The notes under the pieces were generated by a model. That model saw only the letters and a list, made by a program, of their open reading frames with translations. It searched no databases and was not told the DNA's origin. Shown here piece after piece: positions 24,824-33,703 of a stretch of 64,000 nt of DNA; positions within the stretch are counted from its first letter, which is position 1, and each line of letters opens with the position of its first letter. Origin of the DNA: CANIGN01 sp964538275 (GTDB taxonomy: Bacteria; Bdellovibrionota; UBA2428); assembly GCA_964538275.1 (NCBI GenBank), contig CAZIFW010000007.1, positions 14,530-78,529 on the forward strand, given 5' to 3'. Both the position numbers and the translations under genes were made by a program.

Positions 24824-25828
24824 ATGGATCATGCGAATTTTCTAGAGCAGTGTAAAAAGGCCGATTCACTTGTACTTACCGCCCCTGCAGGCGCCGATGG
24901 CGATTCAGTAGGAACCCAATGTGCATTTTATGAGATTTTTAAAAATCTCTTTCCTGAAAAAGAAGTTTTGATCGTTAATGAAGATCCTTGCCCTAAACGT
25001 TATCAATTTTTGCCTTTTACAGAATATTTTAAAACCTCAGCTGATTTGATCCAAGAAAAATGGAAAAGTAAAACTCAAAATGATTTATGGATCTGTGTAG
25101 ATGGCGGCCCCAATAGACTTGGAGAAAAAACAACAAGTTTTTGGAAAAATGCCAAAACTCGCGCTCAAGTTGACCATCATAAAGTTTCACAAGCTCATGT
25201 TATTGATTTTAGTTTAAACAATTCAGACGCTGCCTCTACCACTGAAATTGTCTATGAATTTTGCCAACATAATCGCATCGCTCTCACCCCCACTCTTGCG
25301 CAAAGTTTATATGTTGGACTTATTTATGACACTGGACTCTTTAAACATTCCAACACCAACCCCAAAATTATGCGAATTGGGGCACACCTTTTGGAGTTTG
25401 GATTCAACCACACACGTGCTGCCGAAAAAGTTTTAATGATTCGTACTGAAGCTAATATAAAACTAGCGCAAAAACTTCTCAGTCATATGCATTTTGAGCA
25501 AGAGGGGCGCTATGTATGGGCCACTCTCTCTCAAGCTGACTTTAAGGAAGCGAATGCTAAACTCGAAGACAGAGAAGGTCTCATCGATCTTCTTTTTCTT
25601 ACTGAAAATTGCGAAGTTGCCTCGCTCATGAGCGAAATTGAAAAAGATAAATGGAAGGTTTCATTGCGAGCGCGCAGACTCGATGTCGCGAGTGTCGCAA
25701 AAGCCCTCGACAAAGATGGCGGCGGACATCGTTTAGCTGCTGGTTGCTCTATTAATGGAACTCAAAAAGATCTCTCCGCTGTACACAACTCGATTAAAAA
25801 CCTCATTGAAAAAGCGGAGTGGATCTAA
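24824..25828 (+). CDS. DHH/DHHA1 phosphoesterase (NrnA-like)
   Basis: 334 residues. Members degrade short oligoribonucleotides (nanoRNase), pAp or cyclic dinucleotides. The DHH domain motifs are in order: PAGADGDSVGTQ (Asp-x-Asp), ICVDGGPNRLG (Asp), QVDHHKVS (the DHH triad), and LYVGLIYDTGLFKHSNT (late Asp). The C-terminal DHHA1 domain has the nucleotide-binding GGGHRLAAG. Start is ATG at 24824. The stop overlaps the ATG of the lytic transglycosylase by one base. NrnA-like assignment is by motif; the exact substrate is unknown. Confidence 0.88.
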   Translation: MDHANFLEQCKKADSLVLTAPAGADGDSVGTQCAFYEIFKNLFPEKEVLIVNEDPCPKRYQFLPFTEYFKTSADLIQEKWKSKTQNDLWICVDGGPNRLGEKTTSFWKNAKTRAQVDHHKVSQAHVIDFSLNNSDAASTTEIVYEFCQHNRIALTPTLAQSLYVGLIYDTGLFKHSNTNPKIMRIGAHLLEFGFNHTRAAEKVLMIRTEANIKLAQKLLSHMHFEQEGRYVWATLSQADFKEANAKLEDREGLIDLLFLTENCEVASLMSEIEKDKWKVSLRARRLDVASVAKALDKDGGGHRLAAGCSINGTQKDLSAVHNSIKNLIEKAEWI

Positions 25829-27465
25829 TGAAAAGATACCTTCTAAGTACAATTTTGATCTTTGCTTCTTCAGCTAACAGCGCCCCCAACAACATTCTAA
25901 AACCAGAAACACTGGCACAACTTACAAGTAAATTAGGCTACAAAAATACCGATCAAGCTTTAAGCGAATATCTTCTTTTTATTGAACGTATTCAACAAGG
26001 TTTTGTAACGAGTGAATGGCTTGAGAATTGTAAAAAAGAAAAAAACACCGCACTTTGCATGGTCGTTGAGGATTATTTTGATTTTGTAAAACGTGGGAAC
26101 AAAGCAAAAGCCCCAGGACCGCGTTCTTATACAAAAAGACTTGGCCGATTAAACATTAAAAAAATTGCCAGCTATCAAGGCGAGTCTTTTCAAACACTCA
26201 TAAATGCTCTTCCTACACGCGACACTCAATTTTTACTAAAATACGCACGCGAAGCAGCCAAATCTAGCACCTGTCCTCAAAACTTAAGCCTTGCACTTGC
26301 CTATGAACTTGAGCGTTTAGCAGGTGATAAAAACTTTTTTCCGCTGATTGAAAAATTGTATAAAAATGGCCTTGCATGTGCGAGTCCTAAGGACACAGCT
26401 TATGAACTTGGAAATCTAAGACTCGCGCTGATTTATTTAGCTTTAGGAAAAGATAAAGAATCTATTCCTTTTTTCAAAAAAGCCCTCGAAGCAGAATTCC
26501 CCCGCGAAGACTACAGAAGTCTCTACTGGTTAGCGCATACACTTAGAAAATTTGACAAAGAAGAGGCCGAAAAATATCTCAATTCTCTAGTAGAAAAATA
26601 TCCCCGTTCTTGGTACTCGATTATGCTTTTAAGCGAGAAAGGAATGGACCCTCTTAAGTTGAACTTAAGAGTCAGCGCCGCTCCTGATGTTTACACAACT
26701 TCGAATAAAAGACTCGACGTGAAATTCACCTGGATGAAAATGGGTCTACTCTTAGAGAAAGACCCCTACAAACTTAAGAAATATGCAGATTATATTTCCG
26801 ACCAAGTCACTCCAGACTTGGAGTATGGCTATATCCAACACATGTCACGACTTTTTCATGCTGCCGACTTGTACAAAGCTCAAATAACAATTCTAACGAA
26901 GTATTTAACCTTGAGTAATCCGCCCGTTACCATGGAAGTACTTGAATATTTGTATCCTGCACCCTACTTAGAACTTTTCAATTTACACGGAGTCGAATTG
27001 GATACGGCGATTCTAATTGGACTTGCTCGACAAGAAAGCTCCTTTGATGTGAATGCTAAATCAAGTGCAAATGCGCGTGGACTTTTACAAATGCTTCCAT
27101 CTACTGCCAAACATATGGGATCAAAATCTACTCAAAAACTTTGGAGCCCTTCGGAGAATATTCGATTTGCATCAAAGTTTTTAATTCGTCTAGCAAAACG
27201 TTTTGATAACAGTATTGAACGTGCCATGGCCGCTTATAATGCAGGACCCGGAAGAGTTGAGCAGTGGGAAAAGGATTTTTCATGGGTAAAAGATCCTGAA
27301 CTCTTTGTAGATTTAATTCCCTATAGAGAAACGCGCGATTATGTACCAACAATTTTGAGAAATGCGTATTGGTATCACCGAATTTATCCTGGAACATTGA
27401 ACATCACGAAGAAGGAATATGTCACAAGTGGCCTTTTAAGGCCTTTAATTCTTAAATTTCGGTAA
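25828..27465 (+). CDS. Soluble lytic murein transglycosylase (Slt-like)
   Basis: 545 residues from the ATG at 25828, which overlaps the upstream stop (TAATG); an in-frame GTG nine bases earlier is inside the previous gene. Signal peptide MKRYLLSTILIFASSANSA. Residues 50-350 form an alpha-helical, TPR-like superhelix as in Slt70. The SLT domain follows, with catalytic Glu403 in LARQESSFDVNAKSSANARG, then GLLQMLPSTAKHMG and AMAAYNAGPGRVEQW. It cleaves peptidoglycan glycan strands in the periplasm. Next comes an amidase gene, so the two likely cooperate in wall turnover or prey wall attack. Confidence 0.93.
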   Translation: MKRYLLSTILIFASSANSAPNNILKPETLAQLTSKLGYKNTDQALSEYLLFIERIQQGFVTSEWLENCKKEKNTALCMVVEDYFDFVKRGNKAKAPGPRSYTKRLGRLNIKKIASYQGESFQTLINALPTRDTQFLLKYAREAAKSSTCPQNLSLALAYELERLAGDKNFFPLIEKLYKNGLACASPKDTAYELGNLRLALIYLALGKDKESIPFFKKALEAEFPREDYRSLYWLAHTLRKFDKEEAEKYLNSLVEKYPRSWYSIMLLSEKGMDPLKLNLRVSAAPDVYTTSNKRLDVKFTWMKMGLLLEKDPYKLKKYADYISDQVTPDLEYGYIQHMSRLFHAADLYKAQITILTKYLTLSNPPVTMEVLEYLYPAPYLELFNLHGVELDTAILIGLARQESSFDVNAKSSANARGLLQMLPSTAKHMGSKSTQKLWSPSENIRFASKFLIRLAKRFDNSIERAMAAYNAGPGRVEQWEKDFSWVKDPELFVDLIPYRETRDYVPTILRNAYWYHRIYPGTLNITKKEYVTSGLLRPLILKFR

Positions 27466-27491
27466 AGACACCCACTTCGTCAAATTTTCTC

Positions 27492-27518
27492 ATTCGTCAT
27501 GAAATTTTCGTGTCGAAT
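27492..27518 (+). promoter_or_regulatory. Long hairpin directly before the amidase ribosome site
   Basis: Arms ATTCGTCATGA and TCGTGTCGAAT pair at 10 of 11 positions (one T-T mismatch, one G-T pair) with loop AATTT. GGGGAA, the presumed ribosome site of the amidase at 27527, follows immediately. There is no T-run, so it is more likely a leader structure or processing site than a terminator. Confidence 0.55.
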
Positions 27519-27526
27519 GGGGAAGC

Positions 27527-28759
27527 ATGAAAACACCTAGCATCCGTAAAAAACTTCCATGGCTCTTGAGCATTGGGCTTTGTGCTCAGCTAAGTGCAAT
27601 GGGTAAACCAACAACACCAACGCCGGCGCCAACACCAGCACCTAAGCCCAATCCTACTCCTACGCCAGCACCAAATCCTGCTCCGACTCCCGCGCCGACT
27701 CCAACACCTGCTCCTACACCGACACCAACACCAGAAGCTCCTGCTGCTACAGGTAGCTTAACGGGTCACTATTTTTTCACTCCTAAGGCCGTAAACTTTT
27801 CTCTACAAAGCGAAAGCGATCTCTACATCAGTCCTTCTTGCATGAGAAAAAAAGGTATTGAACTTGTAATTCTTGATCCCGGCCATGACGATAGCAGCGC
27901 TTCACGTAGAAGTGATGCAAAAGTAAGAGGCGGAAGTTCAAGCTATGTCTTTAAGTGGCCCGAAGTTCACGAAGGTCAATCAAACATGATCTCCTCTTAC
28001 CTCGCTCTCGAATATGCACTCGCGCATCCAAAATTAAGTGCTGAAGAAAAGAAAGAATTGCGAACTATGATTCGCTTTAGCCGACATCCTGGAGAAAAAT
28101 ACTTTGGGGACTGGGAACAATCCGGTGGCTATGGAACACGTGGAGGAGTTATTACCTCAGGTGTTGAAAATAGAACCACACGCTTAAATGCTATGGCTGC
28201 GAATCATCGTATGTACGACCCTTCAAGTGGGTCCTTCTCTCGCAACCAAAAAGTTAACGTGACCTCTAAAGCTATTATGTTGTCTGTACATGCGAACTCT
28301 ACAGAATATTTTGGTGAAGGAGATCACATTTGGTTGATTCCACCCAAGTCCGGTGCAGATGCTAGTTTAATGAGCAGTTTAAAATCTGGATTTTCTCAAT
28401 CTTGGTTAAACTTCTTTAAGATTCTTCCAAGCGACGACACTACAAATAAAAACTTAAAGAACGGAGCAGCTTCTTCGGCTCAATTAGCAAACATTAGAAC
28501 TGGCACTCACTCTGTAAACTTAGCCGTTATTGGTAGTAGCGTTTCTATTAAAAGAAAAGCTCTCCTAGAAGGTTGGGTCATGAATGGAAAAGTTGGAAAC
28601 CTTTCCTATCGCGACATCAAAGAAATTTCACCTAGAGAAAAAATTGAGTTTTATCGCTCAGGTAGCCTAGTAAGCTCCTATGACACCAGTGAAGTTTATA
28701 AGACCTACGCTAAGTCCATTGTACGCGGTTTGAATAAATACTTGGGCTGCGTTCCTTAG
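27527..28759 (+). CDS. N-acetylmuramoyl-L-alanine amidase-like protein (amidase_3) with Pro-rich linker
   Basis: 410 residues. Signal peptide MKTPSIRKKLPWLLSIGLCA. Residues 27-72 are a low-complexity Pro-Thr-Ala linker (PTPAPTPTPAP repeats), a likely wall-spanning spacer. The catalytic domain has the zinc pattern of amidase_3: His120 in ILDPGHDDSS, Glu146 or Glu149 in WPEVHEGQSN, His255 in MLSVHANSTEYF. A C-terminal Glu is not clearly assigned. It would cut the amide bond between muramic acid and the stem peptide. Insertions around residues 170-230 make it longer than standard amidases. It follows the lytic transglycosylase. Confidence 0.82.
   Translation: MKTPSIRKKLPWLLSIGLCAQLSAMGKPTTPTPAPTPAPKPNPTPTPAPNPAPTPAPTPTPAPTPTPTPEAPAATGSLTGHYFFTPKAVNFSLQSESDLYISPSCMRKKGIELVILDPGHDDSSASRRSDAKVRGGSSSYVFKWPEVHEGQSNMISSYLALEYALAHPKLSAEEKKELRTMIRFSRHPGEKYFGDWEQSGGYGTRGGVITSGVENRTTRLNAMAANHRMYDPSSGSFSRNQKVNVTSKAIMLSVHANSTEYFGEGDHIWLIPPKSGADASLMSSLKSGFSQSWLNFFKILPSDDTTNKNLKNGAASSAQLANIRTGTHSVNLAVIGSSVSIKRKALLEGWVMNGKVGNLSYRDIKEISPREKIEFYRSGSLVSSYDTSEVYKTYAKSIVRGLNKYLGCVP
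27604..27745 (+). repeat. Degenerate tandem repeat encoding the Pro-Thr-Ala linker
   Basis: In-frame array of short units built from ACNCCNGCNCC-type codons (for example ACACCAGCACCT), encoding alternating Pro with Thr, Ala, Lys or Asn. Third positions vary, so selection is on the protein. Such arrays can change length by slippage. Confidence 0.75.
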
Positions 28760-28781
28760 TTATACGTCGTTGCAATCAAAT

Positions 28782-28814
28782 AAGGGATAGCAAGCTGACT
28801 GCTTGCTATCCCTT
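28782..28814 (+). terminator. Perfect 14-bp hairpin between amidase and glutaredoxin genes
   Basis: Arms AAGGGATAGCAAGC (28782-28795) and GCTTGCTATCCCTT (28801-28814) pair perfectly around TGACT. It lies 23 bases after the amidase stop, and 15 bases before the likely glutaredoxin ATG. The T-run is only three bases, so it may be a partial terminator or attenuator controlling the glutaredoxin gene. Confidence 0.7.
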
Positions 28815-28829
28815 TGCTATGTTTGTGCT

Positions 28830-29126
28830 ATGGCAACTTCTCTACCTACTCACGCAAAACAAGCCCCAATCACTTTGTACAGCAAAGACTACTGTCCTTA
28901 CTGCACAGCTGCTAAAAATTTGCTCACTCAAAAAGGTGTAGGATATTCTGAAATCGATCTCAGCAAACAGCCTGAGCTCCGCGACGACATGATTAAAAAA
29001 GCAGGTGGCCGCACAACAGTTCCTCAAATTTTTATCGGCAGCACACATGTTGGAGGCTTTGATGACATGAAAGCTCTTGACGATAAAGGCGGCCTAGAAG
29101 CTCTACTTTTTCCAAATGGGAAATAA
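28830..29126 (+). CDS. Glutaredoxin (dithiol, GrxC-like)
   Basis: About 98 residues from the ATG at 28830. The thioredoxin-fold redox site CPYC is in SKDYCPYCTAAKNLL; the cis-Pro motif RTTVPQIFIG and the GSH-binding GGFDDMKALD are intact. It reduces disulfides with glutathione. An in-frame TTG at 28803 would add LSLCYVCA and could be read as a weak signal peptide (cleavage near THA-K), but it lies inside a hairpin arm and no ribosome site is seen for either start. It is likely cytoplasmic, but export is not excluded. It converges with the next gene. Confidence 0.88.
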   Translation: MATSLPTHAKQAPITLYSKDYCPYCTAAKNLLTQKGVGYSEIDLSKQPELRDDMIKKAGGRTTVPQIFIGSTHVGGFDDMKALDDKGGLEALLFPNGK

Positions 29127-29137
29127 TTTTCAATAAA

Positions 29138-29926
29138 TTACTGAGAATTATCTATCATAAAAGTTCGGCTACGATCGCCAGTTGGACTCATAAGCTGAGT
29201 GCCTTCCACGATAGCCTCGGGGCTTCCAGCTCCACGCGCAAGTGAACTGATACGACGACTTTGAATATCCATCATAGGAAGCTTACTGATAAAATAAGCG
29301 ATATCTACGAAAGCTACATTGTACTTCAATGAGCGCACAATCTTTTCAAAATATTCTTTAGCTTCGCCCGTCGAAGGATACTTCAATTCTTTCAGAGCTC
29401 GAGCTTTATGGGCTACCGTACGGCGACGCACCCTTTCGTATTTCGTTTGAAAATCTTCAGTTGAATAACCCTTTAATTGATTAAGGTAATTACCGCTATT
29501 TAATGCTGTGATTACATTTTGAGGAGCATCCTTAACTTCTACACTTTTGAGATTCGCATTCGAATCGTAATGAACAATAATATGAATGGGCTTACCACCC
29601 ACTTCAATTGTGGAACCATGAGTAACACCCATAAGTTCACGTCCTTTAAGGGCAGTGTAGATATAACGACTCACACCGATTCCCTCAAAACGAGAGTTAG
29701 GAGCAGTCCCCATCATGCGCCCCACCAACCCCATAAGAGTTGTTCCGCCTGATTGAGTGGGATCCACTTTAATTTCTTCAAATTTAGTTGCATCCAAGTG
29801 AACGTTTTTAAGTGAGCTTTGATAATCCGTAATACGGATAGCATCATTTGCGCTCAAATTAGAAACGCTAGAAAACATTAAAAGAGCGCTTCCTAAAAAA
29901 CAAAAAATTTCTCTGTTCATTCCCAT
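29138..29926 (-). CDS. Secreted protein of unknown function
   Basis: 262 residues. Signal peptide MGMNREIFCFLGSALLMFSS, cleaved near LSA-N. The mature protein contains a Gly-rich segment (SGGTTLMGLVGRMMGTAPNS), a strand-rich section (STIEVGGKPIHIIVHYDSNA) and a basic helical section (KYERVRRRTVAHKARALKEL). No catalytic motif recognised. The ATGs at 29926 and 29920 are both possible starts. Its 5' end is only 20 bases from the divergent pepP start. Confidence 0.55.
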   Translation of the reverse strand: MGMNREIFCFLGSALLMFSSVSNLSANDAIRITDYQSSLKNVHLDATKFEEIKVDPTQSGGTTLMGLVGRMMGTAPNSRFEGIGVSRYIYTALKGRELMGVTHGSTIEVGGKPIHIIVHYDSNANLKSVEVKDAPQNVITALNSGNYLNQLKGYSTEDFQTKYERVRRRTVAHKARALKELKYPSTGEAKEYFEKIVRSLKYNVAFVDIAYFISKLPMMDIQSRRISSLARGAGSPEAIVEGTQLMSPTGDRSRTFMIDNSQ

Positions 29927-29946
29927 ATGCTATCCTTCAGCCTTAT

Positions 29947-31305
29947 ATGCTCACTCCAGAATACCATAAAAAATCGTACTCTCAGAGACGTCAAAATCTT
30001 TTACAATCGATCAAAGAATCACACCCATTCTTAATAATATTATTCAATTCCCCTGTATATCCGCAGTGCTCAGATGCCCACTACAGGCACCGTACAGATT
30101 CATCTTTTTTTTATTTAACAGGCTTAACTGAAGAAGAGTCTGCAGCATTGCTATTCTTTGACGGAAAAAAAACTCGTTATGAGCTTTTTGTAAGGCCCAG
30201 GGACCCCGCTTCTGAGCAGTGGAACGGACTTAGACTTGGACCTGACGGAGCTAAAAAGAAATTGAGCCCCGATGAAGCCTTTGAATTTTCAGAACTTCCC
30301 GCACAAGTACAAAAATGGTTTCAAAAACTTCCCAAAGGATCACAACCTCGCATTTATTCTAATTTTACCTCTCACGCGCCTACATTTAAGCAACTTTTTA
30401 CTATCACTCAAAATTTAGCTGGTAACGGACGCAGTGGAAGTTCTGCACCTGCAGGTTATCTTGAAATTCTTCCATATGTGCGCAAGTTGCGCCTGCTTAA
30501 GGATGATAAAGAAATCGAAGAAATGCGATTAGCAGCAAAGATTAACATTAAGGCTCATCTTGCGCTCATGAAAGAACTCAAGCCTGGAATGACCGAATAT
30601 CAAGCTCAAGCTATTCTTGAAAAAATATATATACACGAAGGGGCACGTGGCCCTGGTTACACTTCTATTTTAGCAAGTGGTCCGAATGCAGCCATTTTAC
30701 ACTATAACGAAAACAATAGAAGCATGAGCAGCGGAGAGATGCTTTTGGCTGATGCGGGTTGCGAATTTAGAATGTATCAATCCGACATCACTCGCACACT
30801 CCCCGTAGGAAAAAGCTTTACTCCACTGCAAAGAAAGCTCATGGACATTGTTCATGAAGCTAAAGTAGCTGCAACCGCTGTATGTGTTGAGGGGCGTACC
30901 CTTGCAGATTTTCATAAAACGGCATCGCTTGCTCTCATCGAGGGTTTAAAAACTTTAAAAATTCTAAAAGGTGACACGGAAAGTATTTTAGAAAAGGGTG
31001 AACACCGCCGCTACTATCCCCATGGAACCGGTCACTGGCTAGGACTTGATGTGCACGATCCTTGCCCGAGCTGGGAAGATGGAGAGGCTGTTCCCTTCAA
31101 AGCCAACATGTTACTGACAGTAGAGCCAGGGCTTTATTTTATGCATAACGATACAAGTGTGCCTAAAGAATTTAGAGGGCTCGGCGTACGCATTGAAGAC
31201 AACCTACTCATTCGCCCTAAAGGCAAAGCGCCAGAAAACCTCACGAGTTCACTGCCTAGTTCTTGGAAACAAATTGAAAGTGTCAAAAAAGCAGCCAAGA
31301 AGTAG
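29947..31305 (+). CDS. pepP: Xaa-Pro aminopeptidase (M24B)
   Basis: Cytoplasmic dimetal peptidase that removes N-terminal residues before proline. 452 residues: AMP_N domain (about 1-165, with SDAHYRHRTDSSFFYLTGL) then the pita-bread domain. The metal ligands are all present: Asp in LLADAGCEF, Asp in YQSDITRTLP, His in HGTGHWLGLDVHD, Glu in LTVEPGLYF, Glu in VRIEDNLLI. Start ATG at 29947 without visible ribosome site. Together with prolyl iminopeptidase at 3247 it points to active use of proline-containing peptides. Confidence 0.94.
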   Translation: MLTPEYHKKSYSQRRQNLLQSIKESHPFLIILFNSPVYPQCSDAHYRHRTDSSFFYLTGLTEEESAALLFFDGKKTRYELFVRPRDPASEQWNGLRLGPDGAKKKLSPDEAFEFSELPAQVQKWFQKLPKGSQPRIYSNFTSHAPTFKQLFTITQNLAGNGRSGSSAPAGYLEILPYVRKLRLLKDDKEIEEMRLAAKINIKAHLALMKELKPGMTEYQAQAILEKIYIHEGARGPGYTSILASGPNAAILHYNENNRSMSSGEMLLADAGCEFRMYQSDITRTLPVGKSFTPLQRKLMDIVHEAKVAATAVCVEGRTLADFHKTASLALIEGLKTLKILKGDTESILEKGEHRRYYPHGTGHWLGLDVHDPCPSWEDGEAVPFKANMLLTVEPGLYFMHNDTSVPKEFRGLGVRIEDNLLIRPKGKAPENLTSSLPSSWKQIESVKKAAKK

Positions 31306-31331
31306 CAAGCCCACGCCGATAATAAAAAAGG

Positions 31332-32771
31332 ATGCCCCCTTTTTTAAATGCTCCTTGGCGAAGGATTTTTGAACTCGATCTCAGGTCTCTCGCCGTTGCA
31401 CGCATAGGCTTAGGTTTTTTTCTTTTCCTTGATACCTTTTTTAGAGCTTTAAATTTTAAAGCTCACTACACAGAATTCGGGGTACTCCCTCTAAGCATTT
31501 TAGAAAAATTCTATCGTCCTCAAGGACCCTGTCTACACTGCTGGTATCCAACTGATTCATGGGTGGCTGTACTGTTTTTTGCTCAAGCTTTTTTTGCACT
31601 CACTTTAATGCTGGGATTCAAAACTCGCTTAAGTCTTTTTATGAGTTGGTTGCTCACAATTTCAATTCAATATCGCAACCCTCTCGTTATAGATGGTGGC
31701 GATGTACTTTTACGTTGTTTCTTGGTTTGGATGTTCTTTCTTCCTGTTTCTAATTACTTTTCTTTAGATGCGAAAAAAAACAAAATCGATGCAACCTCAA
31801 GTGTGCATTGGTTTAATCTCAGCCTTCCCCTTCAACTCTTTATGCTTTACTTTATGTCTGCTCTTCTAAAGTCTGGACAAGACTGGTGGCCGCTAGGAAC
31901 TGCAACTGGATACGCGCTTTCACTCGAGGCATTTGTAACTCCCATAGGACGTTGGATGACTCAATTTCCAGAGTCCTTAAAAGTGCTCACTCGCATGATA
32001 TTTGTTACCGAACTTTGGGCACCTATTTTACTTTTAATGTGGGGACGATTTCGACTTACAGGAGTTATTATATTTATTGGTTTTCATGCCGGCTTAGCTT
32101 TGGCTATGGACCTAGCTCTTTTCCCTTGGATAGCTTTTTCGTGTTTAGCGTCACTCTTGCCAAAAGAGTTTTGGGATTTTATCGAAATCCACGTTCAAAA
32201 AAAATCTCAAACTCTTTATCGAGAAATTAAGAATACAAGCTTTCAACATGCTTTTTGTGCACTCATAGTTCCTGTTTACTTAATTGCTATGGCTTGGAAT
32301 TACTCAACTTACACAAAGAAAGCACTTCCTAAACCTATTGCAAAAATAGGTCGCTGGTTTCATGTCGATCAATATTGGGGAATGTTTGCGCCCTATCCTC
32401 TTAAAGATTCCGGCTGGTATGAATTTGGAGTTGAACTTTGGAACGGGCAATACGTTTATGCTTTTGTAAATGATAAGATGGAAGACAATTGGGATGAGAA
32501 AATTCATCGTCCCAAATCTGGACATAAATATTTTGTAGACCAAAGGTGGAGAAAGTATCTTGTAAATCTTTGGGATAAGCAAAATGCCAAATATCGTCCC
32601 GCGCTTGCAGCCTATCTTTGCAGAAAATGGAATTCAGATTTTCCTGCGCCAAGTGACAAGGCTCTACATGTAGACATGGAATTTACGCTCTTCCAAAACA
32701 AAGAGTACCTTAAACCTACACGTGAACCCGCGAACATAAATCTGGGCACATACAAATGTAGAGACAATTAA
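31332..32771 (+). CDS. HTTM-domain (vitamin K-dependent gamma-carboxylase-like) membrane protein
   Basis: 479 residues. The N-terminal two thirds are an HTTM domain: SLAVARIGLGFFLFLDTFFRA near the start, LMLGFKTRLSLFMSWLLTIS, then the hallmark RNPLVIDGGDVLLRCFLVWM, and several further helices ending near residue 320. The C-terminal soluble part (WYEFGVELWNGQYVYAFVND ... WRKYLVNLWDKQN) occurs in bacterial HTTM proteins of unknown role. Carboxylase activity is not implied. Start is the ATG at 31332, 26 bases after pepP. Probably inner membrane. Confidence 0.8.
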   Translation: MPPFLNAPWRRIFELDLRSLAVARIGLGFFLFLDTFFRALNFKAHYTEFGVLPLSILEKFYRPQGPCLHCWYPTDSWVAVLFFAQAFFALTLMLGFKTRLSLFMSWLLTISIQYRNPLVIDGGDVLLRCFLVWMFFLPVSNYFSLDAKKNKIDATSSVHWFNLSLPLQLFMLYFMSALLKSGQDWWPLGTATGYALSLEAFVTPIGRWMTQFPESLKVLTRMIFVTELWAPILLLMWGRFRLTGVIIFIGFHAGLALAMDLALFPWIAFSCLASLLPKEFWDFIEIHVQKKSQTLYREIKNTSFQHAFCALIVPVYLIAMAWNYSTYTKKALPKPIAKIGRWFHVDQYWGMFAPYPLKDSGWYEFGVELWNGQYVYAFVNDKMEDNWDEKIHRPKSGHKYFVDQRWRKYLVNLWDKQNAKYRPALAAYLCRKWNSDFPAPSDKALHVDMEFTLFQNKEYLKPTREPANINLGTYKCRDN

Positions 32772-32975
32772 CCGACACCTATTACCTGCAGTCATTCTAG
32801 TGAGTTAAAAATTAAAAGATGTAAATTCTGTGTAAAAAAATTCCTTAACCTAAAGTTTAAAAAAATTATTCGTCTATGAAGCTCAAGAATTTCCTATTTA
32901 TTGACGAACAGTTATCCGTATCCCTACTTGTTGCATGTAGCTCCTGGGAACTTATTTTTTAGGAGGTTACATATA
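32772..32975 (+). promoter_or_regulatory. Leader of the TolQ/TolR-TPR operon
   Basis: This 204-base gap holds no gene. A TTGACG hexamer at 32901-32906 is a possible -35 box; a CTACTT 17 bases later is a poor -10. A full Shine-Dalgarno AGGAGGT (32961-32967) stands eight bases before the ATG at 32976, one of the best ribosome sites in the window. No terminator for the upstream gene is visible. Confidence 0.35.
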
Positions 32976-33680
32976 ATGTTCACAAAATTAGCAACGTTTT
33001 TCCATGAAGGTGGCCCTACAATGTACGTCACTCTTGTTGTGGGTCTATGCGGACTTGCAATTGCAATTGAGCGTACTCATAAGTTGTACTTCAAAACAAA
33101 GCACAACACTCAACTCTTTATGTCACGCATTAAAGAGCTGCTTCTTCAAAATAGAATCGAAGATGCTATCCAATATTGCAATGTTGAGTCTCAATATCCC
33201 CTTCCTAAAGTTGTGAAGTCAGGCCTTGAGCGTATTGGTTGTGATGAAACTTTAATTCGTCAAAGTATGGAAAGTGCATACTTAGAAACTACTCCACGTC
33301 TAACAGAAAGACTTGGTTTCCTTGCATTGATTGCAAACGGCGGTCTTTTGTTCGGTCTCCTTGGTACAGTATTGGGTCTTATTCGTCAGTTCTCTGCACT
33401 TGCATCAACAGATGCAGCTGACAAACAAATCATGATGGCTCAAGGTATCGCAGAAGCGATGAACAACACAGCCTTCGGATTGATTGTTGCTCTTCCAATG
33501 CTAGTTATTCACGGAATACTTTCTGCGAAAAGCACACATATTATCGAAGAAATGGAAGCTGGCTCGTCTCAGTTTCTTGATTGGGTAGGACTCTACAACT
33601 ACGGCGAACTTGAAAATCGTCTTACCAAAACGGGCAACGGATCAGGTGATCATGAAGCTCGTCATTCTAGAGCAGCTTAA
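32976..33680 (+). CDS. TolQ/ExbB/AglR-type proton channel subunit
   Basis: Inner-membrane stator subunit of the MotA/TolQ/ExbB family, about 234 residues from the ATG at 32976 (fixed by AGGAGGT eight bases upstream). Three membrane segments: PTMYVTLVVGLCGLAIAIE, then the conserved pair LGFLALIANGGLLFGLLGTV and AMNNTAFGLIVALPMLVIHG, with the family pattern GLLGTVLGLI and FGLIVALP. It works with the two ExbD-type proteins downstream. The operon content (TPR protein, FHA-TonB-like protein) resembles Agl/Glt gliding machinery of myxobacteria more than Tol-Pal, since no TolA, TolB or Pal follows. Confidence 0.9.
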   Translation: MFTKLATFFHEGGPTMYVTLVVGLCGLAIAIERTHKLYFKTKHNTQLFMSRIKELLLQNRIEDAIQYCNVESQYPLPKVVKSGLERIGCDETLIRQSMESAYLETTPRLTERLGFLALIANGGLLFGLLGTVLGLIRQFSALASTDAADKQIMMAQGIAEAMNNTAFGLIVALPMLVIHGILSAKSTHIIEEMEAGSSQFLDWVGLYNYGELENRLTKTGNGSGDHEARHSRAA

Positions 33681-33703
33681 TTCTAACCCTAAAGAGGTAA
33701 TTT

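Noticed and set aside
27604..27745. Repeat array considered as CRISPR
   Set aside because: Units are 3-12 bases, in frame, with no spacers; they encode a Pro-Thr-Ala linker.
32901..32975. Upstream TTG extension of the TolQ-like gene
   Set aside because: A full AGGAGGT eight bases before the ATG at 32976 defines the start, and the extension would place it within the coding region.
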